A stretch of 57,729 bases of DNA from a bacterium (GCA_024224995.1 JAAENB010000880.1:1-57729), one strand, 5' to 3'. Positions 33,593 to 42,543 are shown, numbered from the stretch's first letter. Notes: a model not told the origin generated them from the sequence alone. Numbers and translations: made by a program.

Positions 33593-35052
33593 TGAAAAAG
33601 GTTTTACTCATTCAACCACCTCTTAATAAGGAATCAATGCTGTACGGCACAATGGACCCTTATTCATTGACCATTCTGGCCGCGGGTCTTCGAGAAAAAC
33701 TTTCCAACATTGAAGTGGCAATTATTGATTTTCGCGTTGAAAAAAAGAAAAAGGCGTTAAAAAAACTCATTGCCTTTAATCCGGACTTTGTCGGCATTAC
33801 AGGCATTACTGTTGATAAACCTGAAATGCTAAAAATGCTTGATTACATAAAAGAGCAGGTCTCCGAAAAATGCGTAACCATTGTTGGCGGGCATCACGCC
33901 ACGCTGGTGCCTGAAGATTTTTTTAGAAACAGCTGCGACATTATTGTACAGGGGCCCGGCATTAACGCGCTCTGCAGCATTGTCTCCTTGCTTGGCAGCG
34001 ATAGTTCCCATAAAGAGAAAGAAAAAATCCTTAAAAAAATCAAGGGTATTGTTTATAGAAAAGAAAATAACACCTTTGCTAAAACCGTAGAAGATTTTAA
34101 CTATGATGAAATCGCGTCATGGCCGCTGCCTGCCTATGATCTCATTAAACAATATAAAAGAAAGTACATGTGTTTTGGTTATTCGTATAGTGTGGTAACC
34201 ACCGCCCAGGGATGTCCTTTTAAATGCAGCTTTTGCTCATGCTGGAAGGTGTTTAATGGAAAGTATTCCATTCGGAACGCCGAGGAAGTGGTAGAACAGG
34301 TTAAGGCTGCCCCAAATAAACATATTTTTTTCGGAGATGATTTAAGTTTTGCCAATGTTAAACAGGCGAAAAAAATTGCCGAACTTATTAAAAAGGAAGG
34401 AATAAAAAAAATCTATAGCGGGTACTGCCGGGCCGATATTATTATTAAAAACCCCGAACTGTTTAAAACATGGAAAGAGATTGGATTGCAGGGATTAATC
34501 GTTGGCATGGAATCGTTCTCTGAAGATGACCTGGAGTACTATAATAAAAAAACATCCATGACAATGAATAAAGAAGCCAATAGTATTCTGCTGAACCTTG
34601 GATTGCATAATTACGCGAATTTCATGGTAAAACCCACATATACAAATGAAGATTTTAAAAAACTTTCTCAGTATTCATTATCATTGGGTACGACGTATCC
34701 CGCCTTTTCCGTGTTAACACCATTACCCGGAACCGATCTCATGGATGATGTCGCTCACCGGCTGGTAACCACTGAATCACAGTTTTTCGATTTTGCTCAT
34801 CCTGTTATGGATATTAAAAAGGAAAATATTGACTCATTTTATAAAAATCTTGAAATGCTCTATTTTAAAAACTATTCCTATTCACGGTGGATTGTTAACA
34901 CATGCCGCGCGGTGACTAATGCCGTTATGAGAAGAGATATTTTTACCAAAGAAGCAATTCAACGTCCTATGCTCATCGCCATTATCTATATTCGGATATG
35001 GTTCCGGTTTCAAACAAACAAGAAAAAAATCTATAAAGAAAAAATAGCGTAA
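33592..35052 (+). CDS. B12-binding-domain radical SAM protein (second of three)
   Basis: 486 residues; its ATG overlaps the lipase stop (TAATG). The N-terminal cobalamin-type domain includes LLIQPPLNKESMLYGTMDPYSL, DFVGITGITVDKPEML and IVGGHHATLVPEDF. The radical SAM motif Cys208/212/215 lies in AQGCPFKCSFC, with one more Cys right after it (CW). TPLPGTDLMDDV marks the last strand. It diverges from the other two at the C terminus and ends in a basic helix. Substrate unknown. Its paralogues flank the lipase in the same operon. Confidence 0.85.
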   Translation: MKKVLLIQPPLNKESMLYGTMDPYSLTILAAGLREKLSNIEVAIIDFRVEKKKKALKKLIAFNPDFVGITGITVDKPEMLKMLDYIKEQVSEKCVTIVGGHHATLVPEDFFRNSCDIIVQGPGINALCSIVSLLGSDSSHKEKEKILKKIKGIVYRKENNTFAKTVEDFNYDEIASWPLPAYDLIKQYKRKYMCFGYSYSVVTTAQGCPFKCSFCSCWKVFNGKYSIRNAEEVVEQVKAAPNKHIFFGDDLSFANVKQAKKIAELIKKEGIKKIYSGYCRADIIIKNPELFKTWKEIGLQGLIVGMESFSEDDLEYYNKKTSMTMNKEANSILLNLGLHNYANFMVKPTYTNEDFKKLSQYSLSLGTTYPAFSVLTPLPGTDLMDDVAHRLVTTESQFFDFAHPVMDIKKENIDSFYKNLEMLYFKNYSYSRWIVNTCRAVTNAVMRRDIFTKEAIQRPMLIAIIYIRIWFRFQTNKKKIYKEKIA

Positions 35053-35064
35053 AACGAGGAATAT

Positions 35065-36375
35065 ATGAAAATTACATTAATACACCTTGGAGCTTATGAA
35101 CGCTTATATAAACAATTTCGTATTGCTCCACCTACATTTGCCGCCCTGGCTTCCACGATTCCTCCGGATTGGGAAGTAGAATTTATTGATGAATCAATTC
35201 AGGAAATTGATTATTCTATTGAAACCGATGTTGTGGGAATAAGTCTTATAACTCCTAACGCGTATCGCGGATATGAAATAGCAAAGCGTTTTAGAGAAAA
35301 AGGGCGTTTTGTTGTATTTGGCGGTTATCATCCCACGGTAATGCCCGATGAAGCCCTGGAGCATGGTGATGCCGTGGTTATTGGTGAAGGTGAGCTGGCT
35401 CTGGCTGATCTTTTAAATGATTTTAAAAAGGGCAAAACCAAAAAAAAATATAAAAAACCGGTGGAAGATTTGTCACAGCTTCCCTTTCAGAATAAAACCA
35501 TATTCGATGCCAAACGCTATTCCTTTCCCAATTCATTTCAGGCCTCCCGGGGATGCGCGTATAGCTGTGACTACTGCATCATGCGTAAGGTGTTCCCTGG
35601 TTACCGGATGATGGAACCCGATAGAATTATCGATGAACTAAAAAATAATCAAATTGGTAATTTTCTTCAAAGAAAGGTTGTCTATTTTTTGGATGAAAAT
35701 ATTGCATCGAACAGAGATTACGCGAAAGATCTTTTTACAAAACTAAAGGACTTAAAACTCATCTGGTCCAGTTCCAGTACAATCAACTTCGCGGAAGACG
35801 AAGAATTAGTTAAATTGGCTTATAAAGCCGGGTGCCGGTCGCTGTTTATTGGAATTGAATCCTTTAATGAAAAGAGTCTTAAAAGTGCCCGGAAAGTATC
35901 AAATGATGTTAAGCGATATAAAGAAAATATAAAAAGACTCCATGACAATGGTATTGCAGTTTATGGAGGACTTGTTTTTGGCTTCGAAGAAGATGACGCT
36001 TCTGTTTTCGATGATGCCTATGAAAAAACTACTGACATGGGAATTGATATTCTTCAGACCGCGATTTTAACACCATTACCAGGCACGGATTATTACAACA
36101 AGTTAGAAGAAGAAGGCCGGCTGTTAACAAAGGATTGGTCCCTTTATGATGGTTTTAATGTTGTTTATAAACCAAACAAAATGACTGTGGAAGAGCTTCA
36201 GGAAGGAGCTTTTAAATTAAGAGACAGGTTTTTTAGTATTCCCAATATTCTTAATAGAGTGTTATTAAAATCCCGTACATCTATACACTACACTCTTTTG
36301 CCGAATTTTGTATACCGCAATTTCTACAAAAAGAACTTACGTCCCTGTGAGTTACCGGATAAAATAAGAGGATAA
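35065..36375 (+). CDS. B12-binding-domain radical SAM protein (third of three)
   Basis: 436 residues, last gene of the operon. The B12-type domain covers residues 1-130 (LIHLGAYERLYKQFRIAPPT, VVFGGYHPTVMPDEALEH). The radical SAM motif Cys164/168/171 lies in SRGCAYSCDYC. The tail reads TPLPGTDYYNKLEEEGRLLTK and then MTVEELQEGAFKLRDRFFS, closely matching the protein at 30970, so they are paralogues with the DUF4070-like end. A long hairpin terminates the operon a few bases downstream. Confidence 0.87.
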   Translation: MKITLIHLGAYERLYKQFRIAPPTFAALASTIPPDWEVEFIDESIQEIDYSIETDVVGISLITPNAYRGYEIAKRFREKGRFVVFGGYHPTVMPDEALEHGDAVVIGEGELALADLLNDFKKGKTKKKYKKPVEDLSQLPFQNKTIFDAKRYSFPNSFQASRGCAYSCDYCIMRKVFPGYRMMEPDRIIDELKNNQIGNFLQRKVVYFLDENIASNRDYAKDLFTKLKDLKLIWSSSSTINFAEDEELVKLAYKAGCRSLFIGIESFNEKSLKSARKVSNDVKRYKENIKRLHDNGIAVYGGLVFGFEEDDASVFDDAYEKTTDMGIDILQTAILTPLPGTDYYNKLEEEGRLLTKDWSLYDGFNVVYKPNKMTVEELQEGAFKLRDRFFSIPNILNRVLLKSRTSIHYTLLPNFVYRNFYKKNLRPCELPDKIRG

Positions 36376-36381
36376 TTCTTC

Positions 36382-36428
36382 CCTGAACCATGCGGTGTTA
36401 TTTTTCAAATAACACCGCGTGGTTCAGG
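36382..36428. terminator. Bidirectional terminator between convergent genes
   Basis: A nearly perfect stem of about 22 bp: CCTGAACCA...GCGGTGTTATTT pairs with AAATAACACCGC...TGGTTCAGG around a 3-nt loop. It begins 7 nt after the radical SAM operon stop and overlaps the end of the methyltransferase gene. Confidence 0.75.
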
Positions 36429-36958
36429 TTTATACCCGGGTATTCAAGTACTGTAAAGCCGGTCTTTTCCGCGAGAGAGATTGATCCTTTGAAATATTTT
36501 TTAGAAACATGCCCCCTGGGTTCTGCCATAAGAAACATACCGCCTTTTTTTAATGAATTATAAATATTCGCAAGCATGGTTTCTCTGTGCGGCACTTCAT
36601 GAACAACAGCAAATGCCAGGGCAAAATCGATATCATAAAGATCCTCATTGCCGTTAAAGGCCGGTGCATCGGCCGGGCAGACATCTGCGGTAATTCTTTT
36701 TGCCAGTCCGGCTTTCGCTGCCCTCTCACGAAGCAGCTCTATCATTTTTTCATGGGTATCGACAGAGAAAACCCTGCCGGTTTCTCCAACAAGCTTTGCC
36801 ATAGGCAGAGTAAAAAAGCCCATACCGCAACCGGCATCAAGCACCTTCATCCCTTCTGTTATATAGGGCATAAATGTTTTTTTAGGATTGAGTGTTAACC
36901 GGCGTATGGGACCTGCTAGTATGTATCCTTCGAGCAGGGGAAATATTTTTTTTTTCAT
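36398..36958 (-). CDS. Class I SAM-dependent methyltransferase (UbiE-like)
   Basis: The ATG at 36958 follows CAGGAGCC; a GTG at 36979 would add 7 residues but overlaps the binding site. 186 residues. The SAM pocket is VLDAGCGMGFFTLPMA; the acidic end of strand 2 is VFSVDTHEKMI; FALAFAVVHEVP and LKKGGMFLMAEPRGH are motifs IV-VI. This is the small UbiE/COQ5-like type acting on small or lipid-like substrates. It converges on the radical SAM operon. Substrate unknown. Confidence 0.85.
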   Translation of the reverse strand: MKKKIFPLLEGYILAGPIRRLTLNPKKTFMPYITEGMKVLDAGCGMGFFTLPMAKLVGETGRVFSVDTHEKMIELLRERAAKAGLAKRITADVCPADAPAFNGNEDLYDIDFALAFAVVHEVPHRETMLANIYNSLKKGGMFLMAEPRGHVSKKYFKGSISLAEKTGFTVLEYPGINLNHAVLFEK

Positions 36959-36995
36959 TATTGGCTCCTGAAAAGTCACGTACCGTCCTATGCAG

Positions 36996-37643
36996 TCATC
37001 GCATTCGCCTGGTTCTTTTTTTTGCCTTTAAACGTTGTATTAAATTCAAAATGGTATCTTTTTTATCCAGCGACTCATAAGAATAATTAACAGGAAAAAT
37101 ACAATTATTTTTTATAAATATAATTATTTTTTTGCGTTTCACATAATTGTCATAACTCAAAGAAGATTTATAGCTTTTATATATGGGAGATTTTCGCCTG
37201 CCTTCCAGGTAATACATTTTGTGCAGATCCAGCCGGGCGTCTCGATGCGCTTCAAGTACGGAAATTTTTTCATTGGGAATAAATTTCTTTTTTGTTTCAT
37301 ATAATATTTCAACAACCTTGAAATGGTATGTAGATTCTATATAGGGCGGATAATTTTTATCGGTTTCCGGTTTGCCGGAAGCGCCATGGTATGGAGGCTC
37401 ATAATACGGGGGAATATTTTTATTCTTATAGATACTTCCCTCCGGAAGAATACTGATCTTTTTTCTAACAGTATAAGGATCGGCTTTTTCAACAATAATA
37501 ATAAAATCAGATATTTCAACCAATTGCTTTAGAGAAATATAATCATTGAATGTCATGTTTGCGTAAGCTGCTTTTATAAATATAAACAAGCTTATAAAAC
37601 TTATTAAACATAAAATTATTTTTTTTTGTTTTTGTAACTGCAC
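36996..37643 (-). CDS. Secreted or membrane-anchored protein of unknown function
   Basis: 215 residues starting at a GTG (37643) with GGAGAG upstream. One hydrophobic N-terminal segment (IILCLISFISLFIFIKAAYA) is probably a signal peptide. The mature part starts TFNDYISLKQLVEISDFIIIVEKAD, a pattern I have seen in small exported beta-barrel-like proteins but cannot name, and has a Pro/Tyr-rich loop (PPYYEPPYHG). Very AT-rich and Lys-rich, unlike the operon to its left. Upstream lies a REP-like palindrome. Confidence 0.5.
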   Translation of the reverse strand: MQLQKQKKIILCLISFISLFIFIKAAYANMTFNDYISLKQLVEISDFIIIVEKADPYTVRKKISILPEGSIYKNKNIPPYYEPPYHGASGKPETDKNYPPYIESTYHFKVVEILYETKKKFIPNEKISVLEAHRDARLDLHKMYYLEGRRKSPIYKSYKSSLSYDNYVKRKKIIIFIKNNCIFPVNYSYESLDKKDTILNLIQRLKAKKRTRRMR

Positions 37644-37771
37644 AATACATCTCTCCAGGTCAAATCAGTTTAATGTGGAAATTCCATTGTTAGTCTCCTG
37701 AGTAAAAATAATCTCTCAGAAAAGGATTCTTGTCAAGTTTAATCATACTATTTAAAAACGGAATGAAAAAG

Positions 37772-37802
37772 ACCTCAGAGCTCTTTTAAAGAGCTCTGAG
37801 GT
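37772..37802. repeat. REP-like palindrome, copy E
   Basis: 31-nt perfect palindrome: ACC, core TCAGAGCTCT, centre TTTAA, then the complements. Between divergently transcribed genes. Here it is followed by GCCTTTTT, so it could also act as a terminator, but no plus-strand gene reads into it. Confidence 0.85.
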
Positions 37803-37822
37803 GCCTTTTTACAAAAAAACTC

Positions 37823-37851
37823 TTGACAACTGCTATGCATCATAGCAATAT
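37823..37851 (+). promoter_or_regulatory. Promoter with embedded palindromic operator
   Basis: TTGACA (37823-37828), 17-nt spacer and CAATAT (37846-37851). The spacer holds the palindrome TGCTATG-CAT-CATAGCA (37831-37847), ideally placed for a dimeric repressor controlling the flavodoxin-ferredoxin gene. AAAGGAGG precedes the ATG at 37879. Confidence 0.6.
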
Positions 37852-37878
37852 GTGCCATACTAAAAGGAGGTTCAAATT

Positions 37879-38697
37879 ATGAAACCAGTCAAATGTAAAT
37901 GCGTATTCTTTTCTCCAACGGGCACAACTAAAACAATCGTGAATGAAATTGCTGCTGGCATTGGGATCCAGGAAAAAGAAGTTATTGATTTTACCATGCT
38001 GCCGGTTCGCAATCAAAATCAATTGCAATTTAAAAATAATGAATTAGCCATCATTGGCGTTCCCGTTTATTCCGGCAGAATTCCTTTATTAATAGAAGAC
38101 TTCATTCAACGGTTAAAAGCAGACGAAACTCCCGCTGTTGTTGTTGTACTCTATGGAAACAGGGAATACGATGACGCGCTGCTTGAACTAAAAGACCTTT
38201 GTAATACAGGCGGTTTTAAAATAATTGCCGGCGGTGCTTTTATTGGAGAACATTCCATGTCTACGGCGGAAAACCCCATTGCTCCCAATAGACCCGATGA
38301 AAATGATTTAACAAAGGCGCGTGAGTTTGGAAGTAAAATAAAAGAAAAACTTAACAATGTTAAAAATTCAAAAGATATTATCAACCTTACGGTTCCGGGA
38401 AATTCCAATTATATAAAAAGATCCTGGATGCCTAAAATTGCGCCCAAAACGGATAAAAAAGCGTGTACCGTTTGTAAAAAATGCGCTTCTGTTTGTCCTA
38501 CGGAAGCAATTATACTATCCGGAGCCAAAATAAAAACAGATAAAAATAAATGCATACTATGCAACGCGTGCATTAAAACCTGTCCCGGGAACGCCAGAGA
38601 AATAAAGAATATATTATTTAAAAAGGGAATCAAAAAAATTTATCTTGCCTGCCAAAACAGGAAAGAGCCCGAAATGTATTTGACGAAAAAGATATGA
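37879..38697 (+). CDS. Flavodoxin-ferredoxin fusion (EFR1-type electron carrier)
   Basis: 272 residues. The N-terminal flavodoxin-like domain covers residues 1-165 (FFSPTGTTKTIVNEIA phosphate loop for FMN; GVPVYSGRIP). The C-terminal bacterial ferredoxin has two [4Fe-4S] motifs: CTVCKKCASVCP and CILCNACIKTCP. The two domains can pass electrons from a donor to enzymes such as radical SAM proteins, which need one-electron reduction. It is just after the radical SAM/methyltransferase block, so an accessory redox role is attractive but unproven. Regulated by an operator-like palindrome in its promoter. Confidence 0.85.
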   Translation: MKPVKCKCVFFSPTGTTKTIVNEIAAGIGIQEKEVIDFTMLPVRNQNQLQFKNNELAIIGVPVYSGRIPLLIEDFIQRLKADETPAVVVVLYGNREYDDALLELKDLCNTGGFKIIAGGAFIGEHSMSTAENPIAPNRPDENDLTKAREFGSKIKEKLNNVKNSKDIINLTVPGNSNYIKRSWMPKIAPKTDKKACTVCKKCASVCPTEAIILSGAKIKTDKNKCILCNACIKTCPGNAREIKNILFKKGIKKIYLACQNRKEPEMYLTKKI

Positions 38698-38736
38698 ATG
38701 AAATTCTTGTTTAAAAATTAACTCAAAGGTATAAAA

Positions 38737-39540
38737 ATGTTCAGTTATGTAAATAAAAATATCCGCGAAAAATTTGAAGAGAATGGCAAACTCGTCACAG
38801 TGAATAAAGATGGAAAACCTGTACACAATGGAAATAATGAAGAAAATGATTCATCCTTTATTTCAATTCTTGGCCCCGTACCTTTACCAATCATGATTGG
38901 TAAAGAAGAGGTTATTTTTTCATGGTATCCCTTTGTTCGACGCGTGCAGCTGAGCCATGTGCTTGATGCCGCAAACAAAGTTGAAAATGGCGATGAAGAA
39001 AATTTCAGAGAATTACTACAAACCAACATGTCTGTTAATTCTTTATTAGCAAGTCCCGGTTTTTTAGAACATTCAAATCCTCCGGTAAGAGTACATTCTT
39101 GCTGTATGACTGGTGACATATTTGGTTCACTAAGGTGTGAATGCGGTTCACAGCTCGATAGCGCATTTGAATATGCGTTTAAAAATGGCGGAGCTGTTAT
39201 TTACATGTCCGGTCACGAAGGGAGAGGTATTGGTCTCTGGGCCAAAGCTATGACATATTTACTGCAAGATGAAGGACAGGATACGTACCAGGCGAATCTT
39301 TCATTGGGGCTTCCTGAGGATTCTCGTGATTTCACCGATGCCGCTGTTGTTTTACGCTATCTCTTAAAAGAAAAACCTATTCGATTACTTTCGAACAACC
39401 CTCTCAAATTAGATCACCTTAAACAAGCTGGTCAATCAGTATCTGAAGTTGTTCCTCTTGTAACAGGTGTTTGCGAACATAATATAGACTACATGCGGTC
39501 AAAAAAATCAAAGGGTCACTTGCTGCCGGAACTTAAATAA
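38737..39540 (+). CDS. ribA: GTP cyclohydrolase II
   Basis: 267 residues. First step of riboflavin synthesis: GTP to 2,5-diamino-6-ribosylaminopyrimidinone phosphate, in the cytosol. The zinc site is Cys123, Cys134 and Cys136 in HSCCMTGDIFGSLRCECG; the catalytic block is GHEGRGIGL and the GTP-binding end is RLLSNNPLKLDHL. It is longer than the about 200-residue stand-alone enzyme because of an about 50-residue N-terminal stretch with no recognised domain; this is not a DHBP synthase. The gene is alone rather than in a rib operon, next to a flavin-binding protein gene, so it may meet local FMN demand. Confidence 0.9.
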   Translation: MFSYVNKNIREKFEENGKLVTVNKDGKPVHNGNNEENDSSFISILGPVPLPIMIGKEEVIFSWYPFVRRVQLSHVLDAANKVENGDEENFRELLQTNMSVNSLLASPGFLEHSNPPVRVHSCCMTGDIFGSLRCECGSQLDSAFEYAFKNGGAVIYMSGHEGRGIGLWAKAMTYLLQDEGQDTYQANLSLGLPEDSRDFTDAAVVLRYLLKEKPIRLLSNNPLKLDHLKQAGQSVSEVVPLVTGVCEHNIDYMRSKKSKGHLLPELK

Positions 39541-39625
39541 GATCATTTGTTTACCAAATCCGCCACTTCATCAATTAATAACAAATGAGCCGGCTTTTTT
39601 CATATGGAGTTCCCGGAAAAAATCC

Positions 39626-40015
39626 CTATTTAATTGCAACTGCCTTTGCGGAAAATGAATTATCAGGATTTTCCTTTTCCAGGATAAATGTTACGGTGTA
39701 CCATTTTCCCTTTTTCATTTTTTTTACGAATTTCCGCAATTTCCCTTGAAATTCAATATGAAACCTAATATTTTCCGCTACAAAGGTTACTGTTGGCCCA
39801 TATTTTTCTTTCATTTTCATCCTAACAATTGACTTCTGTTTCATAGCCTCTGTAGAACAATAAGAAACATGGCTCGCAGTTCTAAATACTGGGGCTTTAC
39901 AATTCGGCACGTCGGAATCCCCTCCTCCACCTGCCTTACTTTCCATGACTGTTAGAACCAATATTGAACCGATAACCAAGAAAGAGAATAATAATTTAAA
40001 AAATAATTTATTCAT
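39626..40015 (-). CDS. Small exported protein, unknown function
   Basis: 129 residues; AAGAGGAC before the ATG. Signal peptide KLLFSFLVIGSILVLTVMESKAGG. The mature part has a Cys pair (PNCKAPVF, SYCSTEA), a Lys-rich middle and a beta-rich end (GKWYTVTFILEKE). I do not recognise the family. It is an orphan between ribA and a lipoprotein gene. AT-rich compared with ribA. Confidence 0.5.
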   Translation of the reverse strand: MNKLFFKLLFSFLVIGSILVLTVMESKAGGGGDSDVPNCKAPVFRTASHVSYCSTEAMKQKSIVRMKMKEKYGPTVTFVAENIRFHIEFQGKLRKFVKKMKKGKWYTVTFILEKENPDNSFSAKAVAIK

Positions 40016-40140
40016 TGTAAGTCCTCTTCATAAATTAAGATAAATTAATATACCTTATTTATCACAAATGTCAATTATATTTCTTTGGAACAAATAAGAT
40101 TTGACATTGCTAGCGAAGTATTATAAAGAGTATTATCATC

Positions 40141-40752
40141 ATGATTATTCATAGAAAAATAAAATCTATCCTATTGCTATCATCCTTTATTTTTTCCATT
40201 ATTGGCTGCGAGAGTATTACGATAAAAAATGATACCGACGCGAAAACATTATTTATTATCTTAACGAACAAAAAATTAATTCAGCAAACCGGAGAAAAAT
40301 CACTTGTTGAGTATAATTATAAAATTAGAAATATCGAAAAAGATAACTCTCTGTATTCATTTCATGTTTCATGGGAAAAAAAGCCGGTAAAAGGCACCCT
40401 GTCTGAGTTATTCTTTACGATTGAAACCGGGAATAAAATTTTCAAAATAAAAAAAGATTTATATAATAAATATTTTTCTCATACCGATATTACCGCCGCA
40501 ATTCACAAGGCACACAACAAGCTCTATATACAATCACCTCATAAATTAAAAAAACATAAATTATTTGTCGTTAATAAAAATCGCTCTTTATTAATCGAAG
40601 TATTAGATAATGATAATAAAGACTTGTATAATTTTAACATTTACAAGGTTTCTTTTAAAAAAGATTTGCAACTCAAAAAAATTGATATCGATACTATGTC
40701 ATACGATATAACGGATAAAAAAATATCTGCTTTTAATATAATAAATCACTAA
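40141..40752 (+). CDS. Lipoprotein, unknown function
   Basis: 203 residues. The N terminus has a lipobox (FSIIGC) after a hydrophobic run. The rest is Lys/Asn-rich and beta-strand-like, with VEYNYKIRNIEKDNSLYSF and LSELFFTIETGNKIFKIKKDL, resembling a small beta-sandwich. There is no good ribosome binding site before the ATG, so the start is uncertain; it could start a few codons later. The gene has low GC compared with the cluster to its right. Confidence 0.5.
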   Translation: MIIHRKIKSILLLSSFIFSIIGCESITIKNDTDAKTLFIILTNKKLIQQTGEKSLVEYNYKIRNIEKDNSLYSFHVSWEKKPVKGTLSELFFTIETGNKIFKIKKDLYNKYFSHTDITAAIHKAHNKLYIQSPHKLKKHKLFVVNKNRSLLIEVLDNDNKDLYNFNIYKVSFKKDLQLKKIDIDTMSYDITDKKISAFNIINH

Positions 40753-41145
40753 AGAGCTCTTAAGAAACTAAAATTATGTTTGCCCCCCAACCCCCAAAGG
40801 GGGCGCAAGAAATCTTACCCGGGGCGGTTTTAGAGACGTTGCATGCAACGTCAATCAATGCCCTGCGGGGCGGTTCGGTCCCATACCAGAAACACCCCGG
40901 AGGGGTGTAGTCATGTAGCCCGGGGATTCACCCCCGGGCAGCCCCTTCATCATAACGAGGGGCTGGAAGCCCCACGCTATGAGAAATACCCATAGCCCTG
41001 GCCTGAAACCAGCCAGTAAAGGCGTTGCACTGCAACGTCTCTCAGAACCAAGCCCTTGCCCGGAGCATCTTCGCAAAATAGACCCCGGTATAACCACAGT
41101 TTCTTCCGTATTTTTTACCGATCACCAAGCCCACAGGGCCACCGA
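40753..41145. repeat. Non-coding multi-hairpin element
   Basis: About 390 bases of closely packed palindromes: GACGTTGCATGCAACGTC (40835-40852), CACCCCGGAGGGGTG, GCCCGGGGATTCACCCCCGGGC, GGGGCTGGAAGCCCC and GGCGTTGCACTGCAACGTCT (41021-41040). The outer pair (GACGTTGC and GCAACGTC) is repeated at both ends, as if bounding the element. 40782-40810 is an inverted match to 4049-4079 and 41081-41120 a near copy of 4091-4130. This kind of hairpin-rich non-coding repeat is seen in several bacterial phyla; its function is not settled. Confidence 0.6.
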
Positions 41146-41877
41146 TCACCTCTCCCCTCCTGCTTTCTCCCGGTAAATCTCCTGCGCCATTTTCCTGAGT
41201 TTATTCGCGGAAAGATCTTCCAGTTGATCGGGGTAAATCGTATGAATGCGTTCAATTTCGATTTTATTGCGGATGTACGCGCGGAAAAAGAATTTACCCG
41301 GTTTAAACAGAACATTGGTGTTTTTGATATACAGCATTTCAAGGGGGACATTGCATTCTTTGGCAATATAAAACGCCCCTTTTTGAAAGGGGTGAATAGT
41401 TCCGTCCTTGCTCCTGGTCCCTTCGGGAAAGATGAAGATAATACCCTTATTGTTAAGATACTCTTTTAAATTACCCAGTTCTTCTATTAACATGGAACTA
41501 AAAGACGATTCATTGCTAAAGGGAATAAAACCCATCAGTTTAAGAGCCTGCGCGAAAATGGGAACCTTAAAAAAGGCACCTTTAACAATAGTTTTTTGTT
41601 TTTCAAAAAGAGAGATCAAAAGAATAGGGTCAAGATAAGAAATATGATTGCTGATAATCACTGATGAACGGATATTTTTTACTTCCTCAGGAATGTCAAT
41701 AGTGAGGGGAGGGATCAGGGCTTTAACCATGATAAAAAAAACACGGTAAAACCTGCTGTGTAACTTCTGAAAAGAGGCTTCCCTCTCTTTTGAAAAAATA
41801 AAAATAATAGGATAAAAGGGCGCGAAGAAGAGGACATACCCGGCAGTAAAATAGGTCCAGAGAAAGAGCGTAAGCAC
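41146..41877 (-). CDS. plsC: 1-acyl-sn-glycerol-3-phosphate acyltransferase (PlsC-type)
   Basis: 243 residues if translation starts at the GTG at 41877; the frame is open further upstream without a usual start codon, so the N terminus is uncertain. The acyltransferase motif NHISYLD (His78, Asp83), FPEGTRSKDG (EGTR motif) and an N-terminal membrane segment are present. It would add the second acyl chain to lysophosphatidate. The open frame upstream of the GTG overlaps the end of plsY, and a dehydratase-like gene lies further upstream, all on the same strand, which links phospholipid assembly to the acyl-chain genes to the right. Confidence 0.8.
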   Translation of the reverse strand: MLTLFLWTYFTAGYVLFFAPFYPIIFIFSKEREASFQKLHSRFYRVFFIMVKALIPPLTIDIPEEVKNIRSSVIISNHISYLDPILLISLFEKQKTIVKGAFFKVPIFAQALKLMGFIPFSNESSFSSMLIEELGNLKEYLNNKGIIFIFPEGTRSKDGTIHPFQKGAFYIAKECNVPLEMLYIKNTNVLFKPGKFFFRAYIRNKIEIERIHTIYPDQLEDLSANKLRKMAQEIYREKAGGER

Positions 41878-41943
41878 AATATCAAGAATATGAGAAAAAA
41901 ACCCGGAAATATATTTAATTAATGTTTTGATCGTATTGCAATC

Positions 41944-42543
41944 CTATTTTTCACTCTTTGATGGAGTTTTTTTCCCGGCATAATCTGCCAGGTTTTGCTT
42001 GTGATTATAAAATATAAAGAGAGCAGTAACAACAACTCCTGTTATGGCAATGGGATTTTTATCAAGTATGATAATTGTTCCAACTGCAAGGGTGAGAACC
42101 ATGAAAAAAGAGGCAATAAAAGTAACCCTTACAATTCCATATACCAGAACCCATGCCAGACATGATGCTCCCGCAGCAATTGGGGCAATAAAAGCGGTAA
42201 AACCGATGTAGTTTCCTACGCCTTTTCCGCCTTTAAACTGGTGAAAACAGGGGTAACGGTTGCCCAGGATGAGAACAAAACCGGTCCAGGGAATAAAATG
42301 AGGAGGAAGATAGTAGATTGAAAGAGCTGCAATGCCTATTGATCTGCCAATATCAAGAAGAAGGACAAGTGCTGCCCAGAAAACCCCGGCCTGGCGGTAT
42401 ACATTGGAAGTACCGGCATTGCCGCTGAATTGATTTCTCGGATCATCTTTTTTTAAGATTTTGAAAAGCAAGATGGAAAAGTTTATCGATCCTGCCAAGT
42501 ATGCAACATTGCATATAATAAGTAATAATACTAAGGATTCCAT
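41944..42543 (-). CDS. plsY: Acyl-phosphate:glycerol-3-phosphate acyltransferase
   Basis: 199 residues with several membrane helices. PlsY uses acyl-phosphate to acylate glycerol-3-phosphate at the inner membrane, first step of phospholipid synthesis. The family motifs appear in order: GSINFSILLFK, SGNAGTSNVYRQAG, CFHQFKGGKGVGNYIG, and the last conserved loop near IILDKN. It is in a small operon with the PlsC-type gene, an arrangement that suggests co-ordinated assembly of lipids, possibly with the specialised acyl chains of the nearby cluster. The signature motifs look intact. Confidence 0.9.
   Translation of the reverse strand: MESLVLLLIICNVAYLAGSINFSILLFKILKKDDPRNQFSGNAGTSNVYRQAGVFWAALVLLLDIGRSIGIAALSIYYLPPHFIPWTGFVLILGNRYPCFHQFKGGKGVGNYIGFTAFIAPIAAGASCLAWVLVYGIVRVTFIASFFMVLTLAVGTIIILDKNPIAITGVVVTALFIFYNHKQNLADYAGKKTPSKSEK

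Noticed and set aside
40835..41040. A CRISPR array in the hairpin-rich stretch
   Set aside because: The palindromes differ in sequence and spacing and there are no uniform repeats with unique spacers; no cas genes are near.
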